Assembly: GCA_027924585.1 (NCBI GenBank)
Contig: BSBM01001383.1
Span: forward strand, 1-64,000
Source of the DNA: Larix kaempferi
Taxonomy: Eukaryota > Streptophyta > Pinopsida > Pinales > Pinaceae
Length of the DNA stretch: 64,000 nt
Reading direction: 5' to 3'
The position numbers were made by a program, and so were the translations under genes. Below, piece by piece: positions 44,525-55,508 of the stretch. Every line of letters starts with the position of its first letter. Position 1 is the stretch's first letter. Under the pieces are notes generated by a model, which was not told where the DNA came from, made no database searches, and saw only the letters and a list, made by a program, of their open reading frames with translations.

Positions 44525-45008
44525 TTTGAGTTGCATTCGGGTGTAAAAAAATAAAAATAAAATAAAAAAATGAAATGGATGACGATGCTTGTTGCAGGTT
44601 GCTTGGTGGTAGATGGCGCACCAACAGAAGACAGTATGCGACAGCAGAGAGGCTTGTACCGCAAGTTTGGAACAGTCAATGATATATGGTAGCGTGGCGG
44701 CCCGGTTAGATCAGTAATAAATGCAAAAAGTGGAGATGGTTAATTAACAGCGCGTTTGAATTATGGGCATTAATGGCAGATACGGTTGAGGGGAGGATAA
44801 GATCGTCGGTGGATTTCTCTCATTAATACAAGGATTTGGTTGAGTTAATGCACGATTCAGTCATGATTAGGGTGGATTTAGGGAAATGTTATAAGTATTC
44901 CCTTGCGTCGCTCGGAAGACCCCGAGGAATTAGTATGCAGTGTTGTTGTGGAGAGTTGTAGTGATCTGAGCTACTTGCTGCTAAGTATATAACAAGGAGT
45001 ACTGAGGT
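44525..45008 (+). promoter_or_regulatory. T2 spacer with possible internal promoter
   Basis: The 484 bp between pol and the second ORF have no coding potential. A run of AAAATAAAA follows the pol stop, and a TATA-like motif GTTATAAGT (44888-44896) is about 115 bp before the ATG at 45009. This layout suggests the post-pol ORF is expressed from its own start, but that is inference. Confidence 0.35.
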
Positions 45009-47937
45009 ATGCCAGGTGAATTCGAGCCCGTCGACATTAGTAGTGAATTAGAATCTCCATTTGTTTTGGCTATTGTTTAACGAGAAGGTACATCTTCAGC
45101 CCCTGTTGATCTTGGAGCTGAGGTCACTAACATGCCAGTGGGAACATTAGTTGTTGCAAAGAAGCGTCGAGGAGGCCAGCCTTCTGAATCCCCGAAGAGT
45201 AAGAGGCTACATTGATCTGTGGTGACTGGTGGAGTTACAGAGCAAGTGGGACAGTCCAGTCGCCCTGCGACTACATCTGCCCAATGGCTGGGCTAGTCCG
45301 CTGGTAATATTCTTGGGTACATCTGTCCTGTTTGATTGGATGCCACCCCGCGTAAGATGACCTCGAAGCTGAAATTCAGTGTGAAGATACCCGCACTCCC
45401 GGCAGGCTTGGAGTGCTCGGCGGATATTGGGCCGGCGTTGATGCGCCTGTGCTACGATGACCATGACATGGTGGCCCACCCTACAATTTCCTCCGCACCA
45501 TATGTAAAAGAGACATGCCATTTACCGGAACCAGTGATACATGACTGGGCACATGGATTGAGGCAGGCCGGCCTGTTAGGGTTAACTAACATGCCGCATT
45601 TCAGACGCTTGACAGAAGTCAATTCTTGTGTGAAGCAGCTCTTGTCATGCTTCCATGGGGGTTCATTATGGTTGGACAGAGAAGTTCCAGTCAATGTTGA
45701 CTTGATTTCTGAGATTACCGGCTTGCCCAAGAATGGGGTTGATCTGGGTTGATCTGGTAGACTTTCTTTAAGGAAAGGCCAGTGAGAGGAAGCGAGCACA
45801 TCAATTGGCACAAAAATATGGCTTGGAATCGGATGGGCGTGGGTATCGCACCAGTGGCTGCAACAATCAAGCGTTACTCACAGGCATTAAGATTCTGTCC
45901 TGTAAGGTGATTAGGGGAGGTCGCCCTAACCAATGTAACTCAGGGATAGTTGCTTGCACCGAGCAATGCATGGAAGGAGTCCAGATGAATTGGTCCTTAT
46001 ATATTTTGAACCAGCTCATGGAGGATGTCGCAGACATCCAAGTGGGGAGAGGTTCCTTTTCATATAGTTGGTTGTTGCTGCTCATTGCTCTAGTCACATG
46101 GAAAGAGCCTGATACATACCAGGGTATGGACTGCCCGGCTGCTAAGGAACGACACGGGGCACGTTATCAGAATCTGTGGGCTGTGCAAGAGCTTGAGCAA
46201 ACCTGGGAGTGCCAACTACAGTTCTGGCTGTATTCGAAAATGCTTTGTGTTGCCACAACCCAGGTCCCACGGATATCCGCAGACATTGTGGCACGCTTCG
46301 CACTGGTCATGGCATTTGCAATACGATCAAGTGTTATACATATACAGCCTCGCCATGACATTAATCGACAATGGTTGCAGACAAAGTATAGAGTGACAAC
46401 GACATATTTGGAGGCCATCGTGAACGAGTGGCCGGAGACATGGCGACAAACCATGAGTCCTGCAGAAATTGATGCTGGAGGTCCATCGGAGGGCCCCCTG
46501 GATCAAGGATCACCTCAGGATCAACAAAGTCATCATAGTTCCGAGCAAGAGTCAAAGCGAACACCAACTATGGACGATAGCGACCGCGCTCTGGAGGAAA
46601 ACCAGACAAAACGGCACCACGAGCATGCCACGATTAGTGGGATGTCGTTACCAATTGAGGCGCAGTTGGGCCGGTTAGTCACAGCCATCAACAATGCCGC
46701 CACGACGGCTGCCGATAAGATGTATGTCAAAGTGGAGGCGGGATTCTCTACGCTCGCTGCCCATATGGACTCTCTGGGTAATGCAGTGTTACAAACGGAA
46801 CTGGGCACTGTATCCATGCAGGAGACGGTCATGATCTGCACCACGCCTCGGGTAAGGAACACCAACATTCCCCCGACTACGATTATGACCGGAAACAAGG
46901 AGTTGCAAAATGTGTTGAAGTCGATTGACCAAGTGACTATCAACATTAATGCACTATCAGTAATGGCCCTGGTGACAATGCAAAAAAGCACCTCCTAGGA
47001 AATGGCGGATAGAATGCATGGAATTAATAAGAGTTTTCAATAATTGAAGGAATGAGAGGCAACTGTGATCACCGAGAAAGAGGAGATGACGAACAAAGCT
47101 GCTGAAGCACGGAAAGTAGTGGATGACCTTGAAGCTGGCCTTAAGCAGGAGCGGGCCGAGACCAGTCGCACCATTGAGGAACTCAAAAAGGAACAAGGCT
47201 TCCTTGTTGCGGAAAAGGCTCGCATGTGGGATGACAGTGCTTGGATTGACCAAGCGGTTGCAGAAGCTTATCAACATGTCCTGGAGCCTACTGAGGAGGT
47301 AGACGTGCTCCACCAAGTGCAGTGATTGGGGGCTGCCATTGTTCAGTTAAGACAGGAGAACGATTGGCTGACGGATCAGTTGAAACCAAGTACGCCTCAG
47401 GCCGAAGTGGATGAATGACAAAGGGCAATTAAGGAAGTTGCCACCCAGATGGAGGAGCTGGAGACGAAGGCAACCAGGCTCACCGCTGAAACAATAGAGT
47501 TTTGGGGTCGCATCATTCATGATGACCAAATTGAACAACTCACTAAGATCCGACAGGAAGCGGAGGGTCAGGTGGCAACACTGAAGGCTACGATGAGAAC
47601 CTTGCCCCCAATGGAGCAAGTCGCTAAGTCACGCAAACTAAAGGACTTGCAACAGAGGGTTACCAAGGCAGATGAATGCCAGAAGCTACGGGCAGCCCAG
47701 TTAGAGGAATTTGAGGACACTGGTGGGAAACTGATGCTACAAGCTAGTGAAGCACTCCCAGCAGTATAGAAGTATCGACAACAGGTCATGGACAAGCTTG
47801 TCGGTCACCCGTCAACCGAAGATGTAGTTAGTAGTCAGGCGGTAGCTCAGGAGGCTCAGGAGCTGGTGAGAAACGTCGAACAGCCGTATGCAGACTTCAA
47901 GGCAAGGACTGCGACGTGTACTCTGCCCAGTAGTTGA
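45009..47937 (+). pseudogene. T2 post-pol ORF: basic patch, mobile-domain-like segment, coiled coil
   Basis: It starts MPGEFEPVDISSELESP at 45009. A basic stretch AKKRRGGQPSESPKSKR (possible nuclear localisation signal) is at about residue 60. The segment 45336-45752 contains LLSCFHGGSLWLDREVPVN followed by VDLISEITGLPKNG, resembling plant-mobile-domain-like patterns. After a frameshift the frame 45805-46998 is open for 397 codons (helical, Trp-rich, then Gln/Ser/Asp-rich). The last part, 47065-47937 in the same frame, is a coiled coil (NKAAEARKVVDDLEAGLKQE, ATRLTAETIEFWGRIIHD). Stops: one each near 45078, 45212, 45294, 45331 and 45750, then several after 46996. Unknown function; the architecture is shared with D and F. 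Confidence 0.65.
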
Positions 47938-47963
47938 CGTGGCTCGAGAGCGAGCCACAAGAT

Positions 47964-47976
47964 TGTGTTGGGGGCC
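47964..47976 (+). other. T2 polypurine tract
   Basis: TGTGTTGGGGGCC directly precedes the LTR start TGTTGGCAGG at 47977, in the position expected for plus-strand priming. Confidence 0.75.
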
Positions 47977-48852
47977 TGTTGGCAGGCGGTTTGATCAGGA
48001 AAGATCACAGTACTGCTGATGCCGCAACACATTGGATGAAGGCGCGAAAGGAGTATCTTGTGCCAAAGGATACCGCACTTGGCAGGTTTTGGGTCACTTG
48101 GACCATGTATTTTGTAATATTGAGTCAAGTATACTGCAGTTGGCGGGTTTTGGGCTATGTATTTTGTAATATCGAGTCATTGTACCGTGGTATGCGGGTT
48201 TTTGGGTCATTAGACCAAGTCAGTTAGTAGATTGTCCATAAGTGTCGGTTAGGAAAGTGGACAAGTATTGTAAGTGGCGAAAGCCTATAAATAAAGGATA
48301 ATTGTAAGTGTTAGAGAGAGAAGTCGATGGATAAGAGCTAGAGATAGAGCTATATGCAGAGATTGACAGATATAATGCGGGTGTTGCATAGAGATTTATG
48401 TACTGCTTTTGGTTTGCCACAATAATACAAGGATGATGATTTGGTGCACTCTATGTGTAATGTTGCTCGATGCCTATGTTATTTCTTAATGCAGTTATTT
48501 GTTTTCTGTTGCTATGATGTGAATGCCACAATAATGTGTTATAGTTATTTGTCTATGTGAAAATGCTGCGATTAAAGTAATGTGCGATCTCTGTTTATGG
48601 TAATGTTAAATGCTGCGATGTGCTAGAACTTCATGGTGAATATTTGGAATTGCAGTTAGTATCATATTGCCGCAACTTGCCTCCTCCCTCAACGGAGTCT
48701 ACTCTTCCTGGACACCTCGGGTGAGACCTCATCCGCTCTGTAGGTGTTTCTGGGTGGGCTCAAACCTGCCTGGGCCGGTGCCCAGGGATACTGCGGTATG
48801 GGTCGACAGTTGGTGGACCCCTATCGACTGTGAGGTTGCGATTTGGTCAACA
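47977..48852 (+). repeat. T2 3' LTR
   Basis: This complete 876-bp LTR starts TGTTGGCAGGCGG and ends TTTGGTCAACA. The TATA box CTATAAATAAAGG is at 48284-48296. It is followed by the TSD CTGCC (48853-48857) and the copia RNase H codons. Confidence 0.95.
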
Positions 48853-48857
48853 CTGCC

Positions 48858-49855
48858 TGCCCAATCTGAATCAACATAACCCTGCAGGTTAAACTTTTGA
48901 TTCGCATCATACTTGAGCCCATAATGAACTGTACCCCTCAGGTACCTCAAAATATGCTTTACAGTAACCAGGTGAACACCTTTGGGATTCATCAGGAACT
49001 GGCTCAATGTGTTCACCGCAAAGCAAATATCTAGTCTCGTGTTCGTCAGGTACATCAAGGACCCAATCATCTAACGATACACAGTGACATCAAATGGAAG
49101 AGATGAAATATCACACAAAAGCTTCAGGTTCGATGCCATAGGTGTGGCCATGGCCTTGCAGTCCATCATCCCGAACCTCTTCAGGATCTCTACTGCATAC
49201 TTCCCTTGTCCAAGGAAGATTCCATATGCACTCTGCCACACCTCCATGCCTAGAAAGTAGTGCATCATCCCCAATTTATTCATATCGAACTCGGCAACAA
49301 GCTTTCGTTGTGTGTCGACAATCAATCTATCCTCACCTGTAACAAACAGGTTATTTGTATACAAAAGCAGTATCACTGGATTGCCTTCCTCAACCTTGTA
49401 GTAAAGGTTGGAATCCGCTTTACTCTTGGTAAAGCCCAAACTGGATAGAAAGCTGTCTATCCTACCATACCAAATTTTGCACATATATGACTTCCCGTCA
49501 TGTGTCTCAAAATCAAGTGGCTACTCCATATACACTTTCTTTTCGACTACACCATTCAAGAAAGCTGTCTTGACATCCATATGGTGTATCTTCCATTTCA
49601 TCACTGCAGCCAGAGCAAGTACTGATCTGATGGAAGTGTGCCTGGCTATTGGTGTAGAATTCTCTTCATACTCAATCCCTTTTTCTGGGAGAAGCCACGA
49701 GCTACAAACCTCGTTTTGTATTTCTCCATGCTACCATCTGTAGCATGCTTGATCTTATAGATCCATTTGGAAGTCACAGCAGACTTCCCTTCAGGTCTTG
49801 GGATTGCATCCCAAACATCATTCTTCATGATCGACTGATCATGGCATTCTTCCAT
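48858..49855 (-). pseudogene. pol: Copia reverse transcriptase and RNase H N-terminus
   Basis: The minus-strand pieces are DVWDAIPRPEGKSAVTSKWI and KARFVARGFSQKKG-like text (49855-49646), then after a frameshift MKWKIHHMDVKTAFLNGVVE near 49600. The main RT palm piece 49484-49071 (SLGFTKSKADSNLYYKVEEG, YFLGMEVWQ, FGMMDCKAMATPM) leads to MIGSLMYLTNTRLDICFAVN and LQGYVDSDWAGS (49070-48858). The catalytic YVDD is YTNN, so both aspartates are replaced by asparagine. About 14 residues that normally precede WYGRID (the LYGLKQAPRA region) are deleted. It is interrupted by T2 at DSDWAGS. Confidence 0.92.
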
Positions 49856-51128
49856 TAGTTCATCCTAGATCTTGGGAACTTCAATATCTTCAATATATTC
49901 AATAGATATCTTTGTTGCTGGAAAAAATGTTGTAGTCCTTCTTTTGTAGGTGAAGGTATATGATCTTTCCTACAAAACAAGTTAAATTGCATGATTAGAA
50001 ACATCTCATAGTTTTCAGAACAAATTCTTACACCTAAAGAAATATGCCATACAGTCATGCAATTATTTTAGCCAATGCTTCAATACAACATTCATCCATA
50101 TCCTGTAACTTTCCAGATGCCTTCCAATCTCTACCAGAACATTGTTAAGAGTTTGCACTACTGCTAACATGTCAGCAAAGAGGTTTCATTCTAGATAAGT
50201 AGCAATGGAATGTTGTACAGTGCCATAGGCCACTTACCCATCACATGCATATTAGTAGTATACTGTTCATTAATGCATTTATTCTAATATGCATAATACA
50301 CAACCTAAGTCTAGGAACATACGCATATACATCATTGAACAACATTATTTAAACAAACAAATATGTAAGAAATGACAATTCAAATACTTATCTTTGTTTG
50401 GTTGTTGGGTTGTTGGGTGGACTCCCTCTGAATCTTTGCAACTCCATTCTGATGTGGATTGTGAGAAGTGGTCGACTCCCTCTGAATATATGCGTCCTTG
50501 CAGAGACTACTGGAGTGTGCTCCCTCTTGATCTTTGCTTCCTGGATTACCTGTCCTTGAACTTATATCCATCCTCGATCTCTATGCATACTTACAAGTAT
50601 CATTATTGTGATATCCTCGAGATCTCATACATAATCATACATTCATTAGTATAATCTCAATACTACAATAATCTTAAACATGTATAGTCATGGTCATTTC
50701 AAACACAAATAATAAGCATTAGCATTCAATGTTTTAAGGAATACTTCTCTTACTCATGCATATTCATATTTGACCAAAAGACTTTTCTGGTTAGTCATAT
50801 CATCAATCAAGGTAAGAGACATAATATGCATAAACCCATGATTACTAACTTCAATGAATAATCATTATCAATCATGCCATGTATACTTATATAAGAGATC
50901 CTAACACAAGGTAGGATTCTAACTTGATATAGGAAAAACATACTTGGATTAGCATGCAAGCTAGTTATGTCTAACATACCCCAATAATGTCTTCTTGTTC
51001 TCTTCAATGACTTGTGCTAGTAACCTGCATATCTCATAGGTTAACCATTATAGAACCAAGTTATACATACCTCGCAATTAGATCTTCTATGTGAACCATG
51101 GCAATGGATGAACCTTTGTCTTCATGTC
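49856..51128 (-). pseudogene. Copia region upstream of RT: integrase-RT linker and unresolved sequence
   Basis: Next to RT the minus-strand frame reads IEYIEDIEVPKI*DELMEEC, the normal copia integrase-RT linker. At 50380-50571 a short ORF holds STTSHNPHQNGVAK, resembling the PxxNGVAE motif around the last catalytic residue of copia integrases, but with K where E is expected. The rest does not translate into gag, protease or integrase. Several stretches look exon-like, with flanking GTATGT or TTGTAG signals (for example a 58-bp piece ending GCGAG|GTATGT near 51068). The original coding content is replaced or decayed beyond recognition. Confidence 0.45.
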
Positions 51129-51133
51129 ACCAT
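51129..51133. repeat. Left target-site duplication of T3 (ACCAT)
   Basis: ACCAT precedes TGTTGGCCCGG and is repeated at 61395-61399 after the LTR end CAACA. Confidence 0.97.
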
Positions 51134-51857
51134 TGTTGGCCCGGTTTTGCAACCAGGCTTAGTGCTATGGGCACCTGCTAACTAGTAGCAGCAGTTTCAA
51201 TAGAATTAAACAAGAAACTAATCTAAACAAAACTAATCATGGATCTATGCAAGAATATAAGCAAATAATGGAAATATTTTAAAACAAGAACAAGAAACTA
51301 TGAAAAAATAAATTTGTATTTGAAAATGGGGCAAGCTAGTGCTTGCAATAGGATTACCTCCAATGGTGAAGGTTGATGTAGAGCAACTCCCAAGATGAGT
51401 GGCTCCAAGCTCCAAGAGGTCTCCTTCTCCAAGGTTGCTTCAATGGCTAAAATGCTCAAGGGAGATTTCAGTAGCATAAGGATGAGATAATGGATGGATG
51501 TGAAATGAGGAGCCCCTACCACCTTTTTATAGGTTTTGGTGGTGGGGAATACCATTTGTGGTTTTGTGGAAACCAAATGGTATTGACCAACATGGTTTAG
51601 GTACTTTTCCCTCCTTTTTCCTTTTTTGAATAAAATTAATATTTTTATTCCCTTTTTAATATTTTTGGGAATTTGGACCCTTTTTGAGGGTTTTTTATGC
51701 TTTTTAGGAAAAATAATCTTTTTGAGTGGGAAAAAGGGGTGTACTAAGGTCTTTTGGTGACCTTTTGTTGGTTTCAGAGGCTCAGATGGTGGAAAAGTCG
51801 ACAAATGGGTTATATGAATAGGGAAATGAGCTAGTGAGCACTTTTTGGGTGTCAACA
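51134..51857 (-). repeat. T3 3' LTR (left)
   Basis: This 724-bp copy starts TGTTGGCCCGGTTTTGC and ends TTGGGTGTCAACA. The minus-strand TATA box CCTATAAAAAGG is at 51532-51543. It lacks the second copy of CCAAGAGGTCTCCTTCTCCA present in the right LTR. Confidence 0.97.
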
Positions 51858-51870
51858 GATTGCCCCCTGA
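51858..51870 (-). other. T3 polypurine tract
   Basis: The minus strand reads ATCAGGGGGCAATC up to the LTR start, matching the PPTs of T1 and G. Confidence 0.85.
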
Positions 51871-53301
51871 TGTGTGAGGGTAGGAGCTCATCGTATGGCT
51901 GATAGACATCATAGTTCTTTTGTCTTTTTCTGGGGTTGAGCGGAGAGAAGAGACCGGTTGGAGATTGGAGCCACAGCCCTTGGAAGCTGCAAAAACAAAA
52001 AATGTTACATGGCCTCAATATGAATGAGGTATAATCTCTGATAATGGACGAGGCGGGCATTCCCATGCTCGTATCAAGATATAGAACGATAATAACAATA
52101 GGGTCCAAAATATGGGGACCTGAAAGATACATAGAGAACCACTGTGACATCATAAGGGTCCAGAGGGGACACAAATCTGGGATGCACTGCTGGGATGACT
52201 ATGTCTCAGTGGAAGAACTGATATACTGAAATAACAACAGTGCTGCTGAGTGTGGACTCAGAGGAACTGATGAGTTGCTGGATCAAGGGTATACTGAACT
52301 GAAACTCGAGGAAGCATATAACTGGATGGCTTCCGAATACTGTCACCATGCGCAACCCGGATATCTATAGAAAAAATGTAACTGGTTGTTTCCATAGGTA
52401 GACTCTCAAATGTGGAAGAGTCAGGAGGTACCCGGGGTCTTCGACGAAAAACTTGAAAGGATCAATGCCCTGTGCGAGTCTCAACGATGCGATCAAGGTG
52501 TTGAAGTCGAGCATGTGAGAAACAACCATTTAGAGAAGCACTGAGGAGTCTTCTCGAAATGATTCGTAGGCACTCATCATGAATGGTGATGAGTCCAAGA
52601 CACAGGGACCTCTAGGTCTATTCTCTGGAATAAATGTGGTTGTCGTCGACAGAGGGAGACTAGCAACTAACAAGGCAATGATGTTTCCTTGATAGGAGCA
52701 CGAGGTGTAGAACTGAAGTGTTGTAGTACTGATGGTAGGACTGACATACTTGTGGGGATGGAAAATAACTGGGTCATAATGTGGGTAGACTCAAACTTCC
52801 TTTGTTCAGAGCATGATGAAATGGTTGACCTGGCAGCGTAGGGAACTGACTTGTAGGTTTGGGGATCATTTCTTTTATTGACTGAATGGTATATATTGAC
52901 TTTGGAGGGAATCAAGCTGATGGGTGCTGTCGAGGGATTCTCAGGGTGACATACTGCGGAATACTCTGATCAAAGGCGACCAAATGGGGAAGCTGCCATA
53001 GGAGTAGACGTGATCTGTTGTGGCACCGAGAAGCACCATTGGGTCCTTCTTCGTAGTTTTAATGAGCTCCAAGAAGGGATAAAAGTGTGCTCTGAAATGG
53101 TACTGTCCTGTGGATTTGTGAGCCCAGGACTGTTCGTGCTCATTGGTGCTTTCATTTTTTTGGAGTTTGAAAACGATAAGAAGACTCTACAGTGGTTATG
53201 ACTACAGTCCTGTTGGTTTTACGAGCCCAGGATGGTGATTGCTCGTGGTCGCTTTCATGTTTAGAGAGTCTAAAAGCGGTAAGTGGACTTCATTGGTGTT
53301 T

Positions 53302-53587
53302 CTTTTTCGTAAGTTTAGTCTCCAAGGCCCGAAAAAGCATAAAATGATGCGGATGGAGAACTCTTCTAGCCGATGTGACTAGAGTATACCTTTTTCGTAA
53401 TTAGTCTACAAGGTCCGGAAAAGGGGTAAACTTATACCAGGTAGACGCCCTTTCAGATACATTTAACGAGCATGAAAGGAAGCAAGGTTGCTCGACAATC
53501 TTTTCATTGTTTTAGGAGTCAGAAAAGAGCTTAACAGAAACTCCCTAAGTGCCTTTTTCGTAAAAGGGGTTGTCGGCCCGAAAAAGG
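53302..53587 (-). repeat. Class I stem-loops in the T3 3' UTR
   Basis: Stems on the plus strand: CTTTTTCG/CGAAAAAG (53302-53337), ACTCT…AGAGT (about 53361-53386), CCTTTTTCG/CGGAAAAGG with one G-U (53389-53424), CCTTTCA/TGAAAGG around ATTTAACGAGCA (53449-53479) and CCTTTTTCG/CGAAAAAGG (53552-53587). In sense orientation the loops (GGCCTTGGAGACTAAACTTA and similar) match those of T1 at 10811-10845. Confidence 0.8.
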
Positions 53588-53629
53588 GATAAAATTATAC
53601 CGAACAAAAAGGGATTGATGAGGGAGAGA

Positions 53630-54300
53630 AGAGGTCTCAAGCATCATCATCAGTGCGAAAAACTGGATCCGGTGACAGAAAGATTGTCGAAAAAGGGGCT
53701 ACAACCAATATGGCACGCAAACCGAGGTGATGAGTGGCATTTTGAAAAAATGCCCGAAAAAGATGGGCGTGAGTGCGAGAAATGATCTCAAGCATCATCA
53801 CGAGCACAGAAAACTGAATCCGGCGATATAAGACTTGTCCAAAATGGAGAACGGCCGATGTGGCACGCAAACCGAGGTGACGAGGGGGCATGGGAAAAAT
53901 GCCGAAAAAATCTAAAGGTGAGAGAGAGAAATGATCTCAAGCATCATCACGAGCGCGAAAAACTGAATCCGGTGGTATAAGGCATGTCGAAAACGGAGAA
54001 GGGCCGATGTGGCACGCAAACCGAGGCGACGTGGGGGCATGAAAAAATGCTCGGAAAATCAGGAAGTGACAGCGAGAAATGATCTCAAGCATCATCACGA
54101 GCGCGGAAAACTGAATCCGACGATATAAGGCATGTCGAAAACAGAGAACGGTCGATGTGGCATGCAAACCGAGGCCACGAGGGAGCATGGAAAAAATGAC
54201 CGAAAAATCTAGGCGTGAGAGCGAGAAATGATCTCAAGCATCATCACGAGTGCGGAAATATGAATCCAGCAGTGCAAATGGTTCGAAAAACGGAGGTCAT
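53630..54300 (-). repeat. 149-bp tandem repeat in the T3 3' UTR
   Basis: The landmark ATGATCTCAAGCATCATCAC recurs at 53782, 53931, 54079 and 54228, with a diverged first copy near 53634, giving spacings of 148-151 bp. Units include GCGAAAAACTGAATCCG and ATGTGGCACGCAAACCGAGG. Tandem repeats in the 3' UTR are a known habit of Tat/Ogre-type elements and can seed satellites. Confidence 0.9.
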
Positions 54301-54504
54301 AAGGACTCCGGAATGGTCAAAGCAAATAACTAGGTTAAAAAATTGCTACAAATAAAGGTGAGCCCACCATTCCAATGATGCAGTGGTGGGGAGAAATGAT
54401 GACCCGCGGGGGGAAATACTATCTGCATAAAATCAACTCAAATATACAAGTGACACGTGACCTCAAAAATGGTTGAGATTACGAATATGAAAAAGTGAGC
54501 AGGG

Positions 54505-55508
54505 TTAATGACCTGCCCCCATGCTATGTGCATGGGGTTTGTGATTGTGGATCACATATGTGTTGGTTTGAATGATGGGCTCATTAAGGTGTTGAGATAG
54601 AGATGATGGGGAAGGTTCAAAATGATTGATCATGCCCCCTATCCCGGGGTCGAGGTAATCTATTATGCCCCCTAACTCAGAGGTGTCAATGTGGTGCAGA
54701 TGTTGTCTCAGAGAGAGATCAATAGGGCATTGAGCAACCGCTGGCGGGGTGTTATACCATGAGGCTGTGGGCTGCGGTGGCATACTGAAGTGATGATATG
54801 ATGATGGGGATTCCCTTTGTGGGGTGGATGCCCCCAGTATCTCCGACGAGAATCACGATGATGATGAGTAGGCAAGTTTTTGGGCCTGCCCCCATGTTGT
54901 GGACATGTGGTTTCCTGGTCGATTTGAAAGGGTTGAACCTGTGTGTCAAAGGGATCAATGGAAGTGGTCGACCGGACAGAGGGGTATCCAGTGGAAATCG
55001 TGTAAATGGTGTTAATTTCTTCTGAGGAGGAAGATGGTGGGGGATGAATTTCCTCAATTGTGGGGGGCGCCGTCTCAAGATCCAAATTATTCATCTCGTA
55101 GAGAGCTGTTCTGTAATCTGGGATGTCAGGACAGTGATGGGAGTAGTGGCCGTAAATACCGCATATCGCACATGGGTGATTGGTACGAATTGATTTATCG
55201 CGAGGCATGGGGTTTGGATCTAATTTGACCACTGGGATGTTGGGGTTGTCGTCCAACATTTGCATGTGTTCCTACAATGCAGGTAATTGTGGACACTGAT
55301 GGGTTGGATGGCCTAACTCATCACACAGCGGGCATTTTGGAGGAGCATGAAATACGGGGGGAGGTTTAACTGCCTTGGGTGGGGGTACCGCAGTGTATGG
55401 TTGTGGGCCTGACGAATGGAGGGGGATTTGTCGACGACGAAGGAGTCGTGATACCGGGAGGTGGTTGGGTAGAAGTGACAATGGGTTGCACCGGTTGCAG
55501 GATGACAT
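54505..55508 (-). pseudogene. T3 second zinc-knuckle module after the protease
   Basis: After a frameshift near 55420 the minus-strand frame has AVPPPKAVKPPPVFHAPPK, knuckle CPLCDELGHPTHQC, a TAG, then RTNHPCAICGIYGHYSHHCP (second knuckle) and a linker rich in Pro/Ser/Glu that ends near 54708; another frame continues to 54505. Both knuckles are canonical C-x2-C-x4-H-x4-C. The module is preceded by MATLSLPGLTLGLPVW (about 55590-55540), which in T1 begins the main ORF ahead of its knuckles. No protease or RT follows. It probably derives from a second gag module fused behind the first gag-protease. Confidence 0.7.

Larger units (their letters stand above)
39771..48852 (+). mobile_element. T2: plus-strand gypsy element with post-pol ORF, defective
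   Basis: LTRs are 39771-40641 (truncated) and 47977-48852, and the TSD CTGCC proves the outer ends. Contents in order: protease C-terminus, gag-like domain, RT, RNase H, integrase (40642-44524), a 480-bp spacer with a TATA-like motif, a second ORF (45009-47937), and a PPT (TTGGGGGCC before 47977). The 5' LTR lacks its last 16 bp and the PBS is missing, so a deletion joined the LTR to the protease. The coding region has many in-frame stops. It inserted into the RNase H of the copia element. Confidence 0.93.
51871..54504 (-). other. T3 3' UTR
   Basis: About 2.6 kb without a credible gene. It contains a 149-bp tandem repeat (53630-54300) and class I stem-loops (53302-53587). Short ORFs within the tandem repeat share the repeat period and are artefacts. 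The part 51871-53200 is unique here, with no structure I can support. Confidence 0.8.

Noticed and set aside
51046-51128. Dihydroflavonol-reductase-like exon (SSIAMVHIEDL resembles a VHVEDV motif)
   Set aside because: The match is about ten residues, the upstream frame has stops, and the next exon-like piece does not continue the family (no AHIFL). Kept only as a possible captured fragment of unknown origin.
53637-54188. Minus-strand ORFs of 83-84 aa with Arg-rich repeated text (RRIQFSVLVMM-type)
   Set aside because: They follow the 149-bp tandem repeat exactly and have no homologue in sister elements; they are open by chance.
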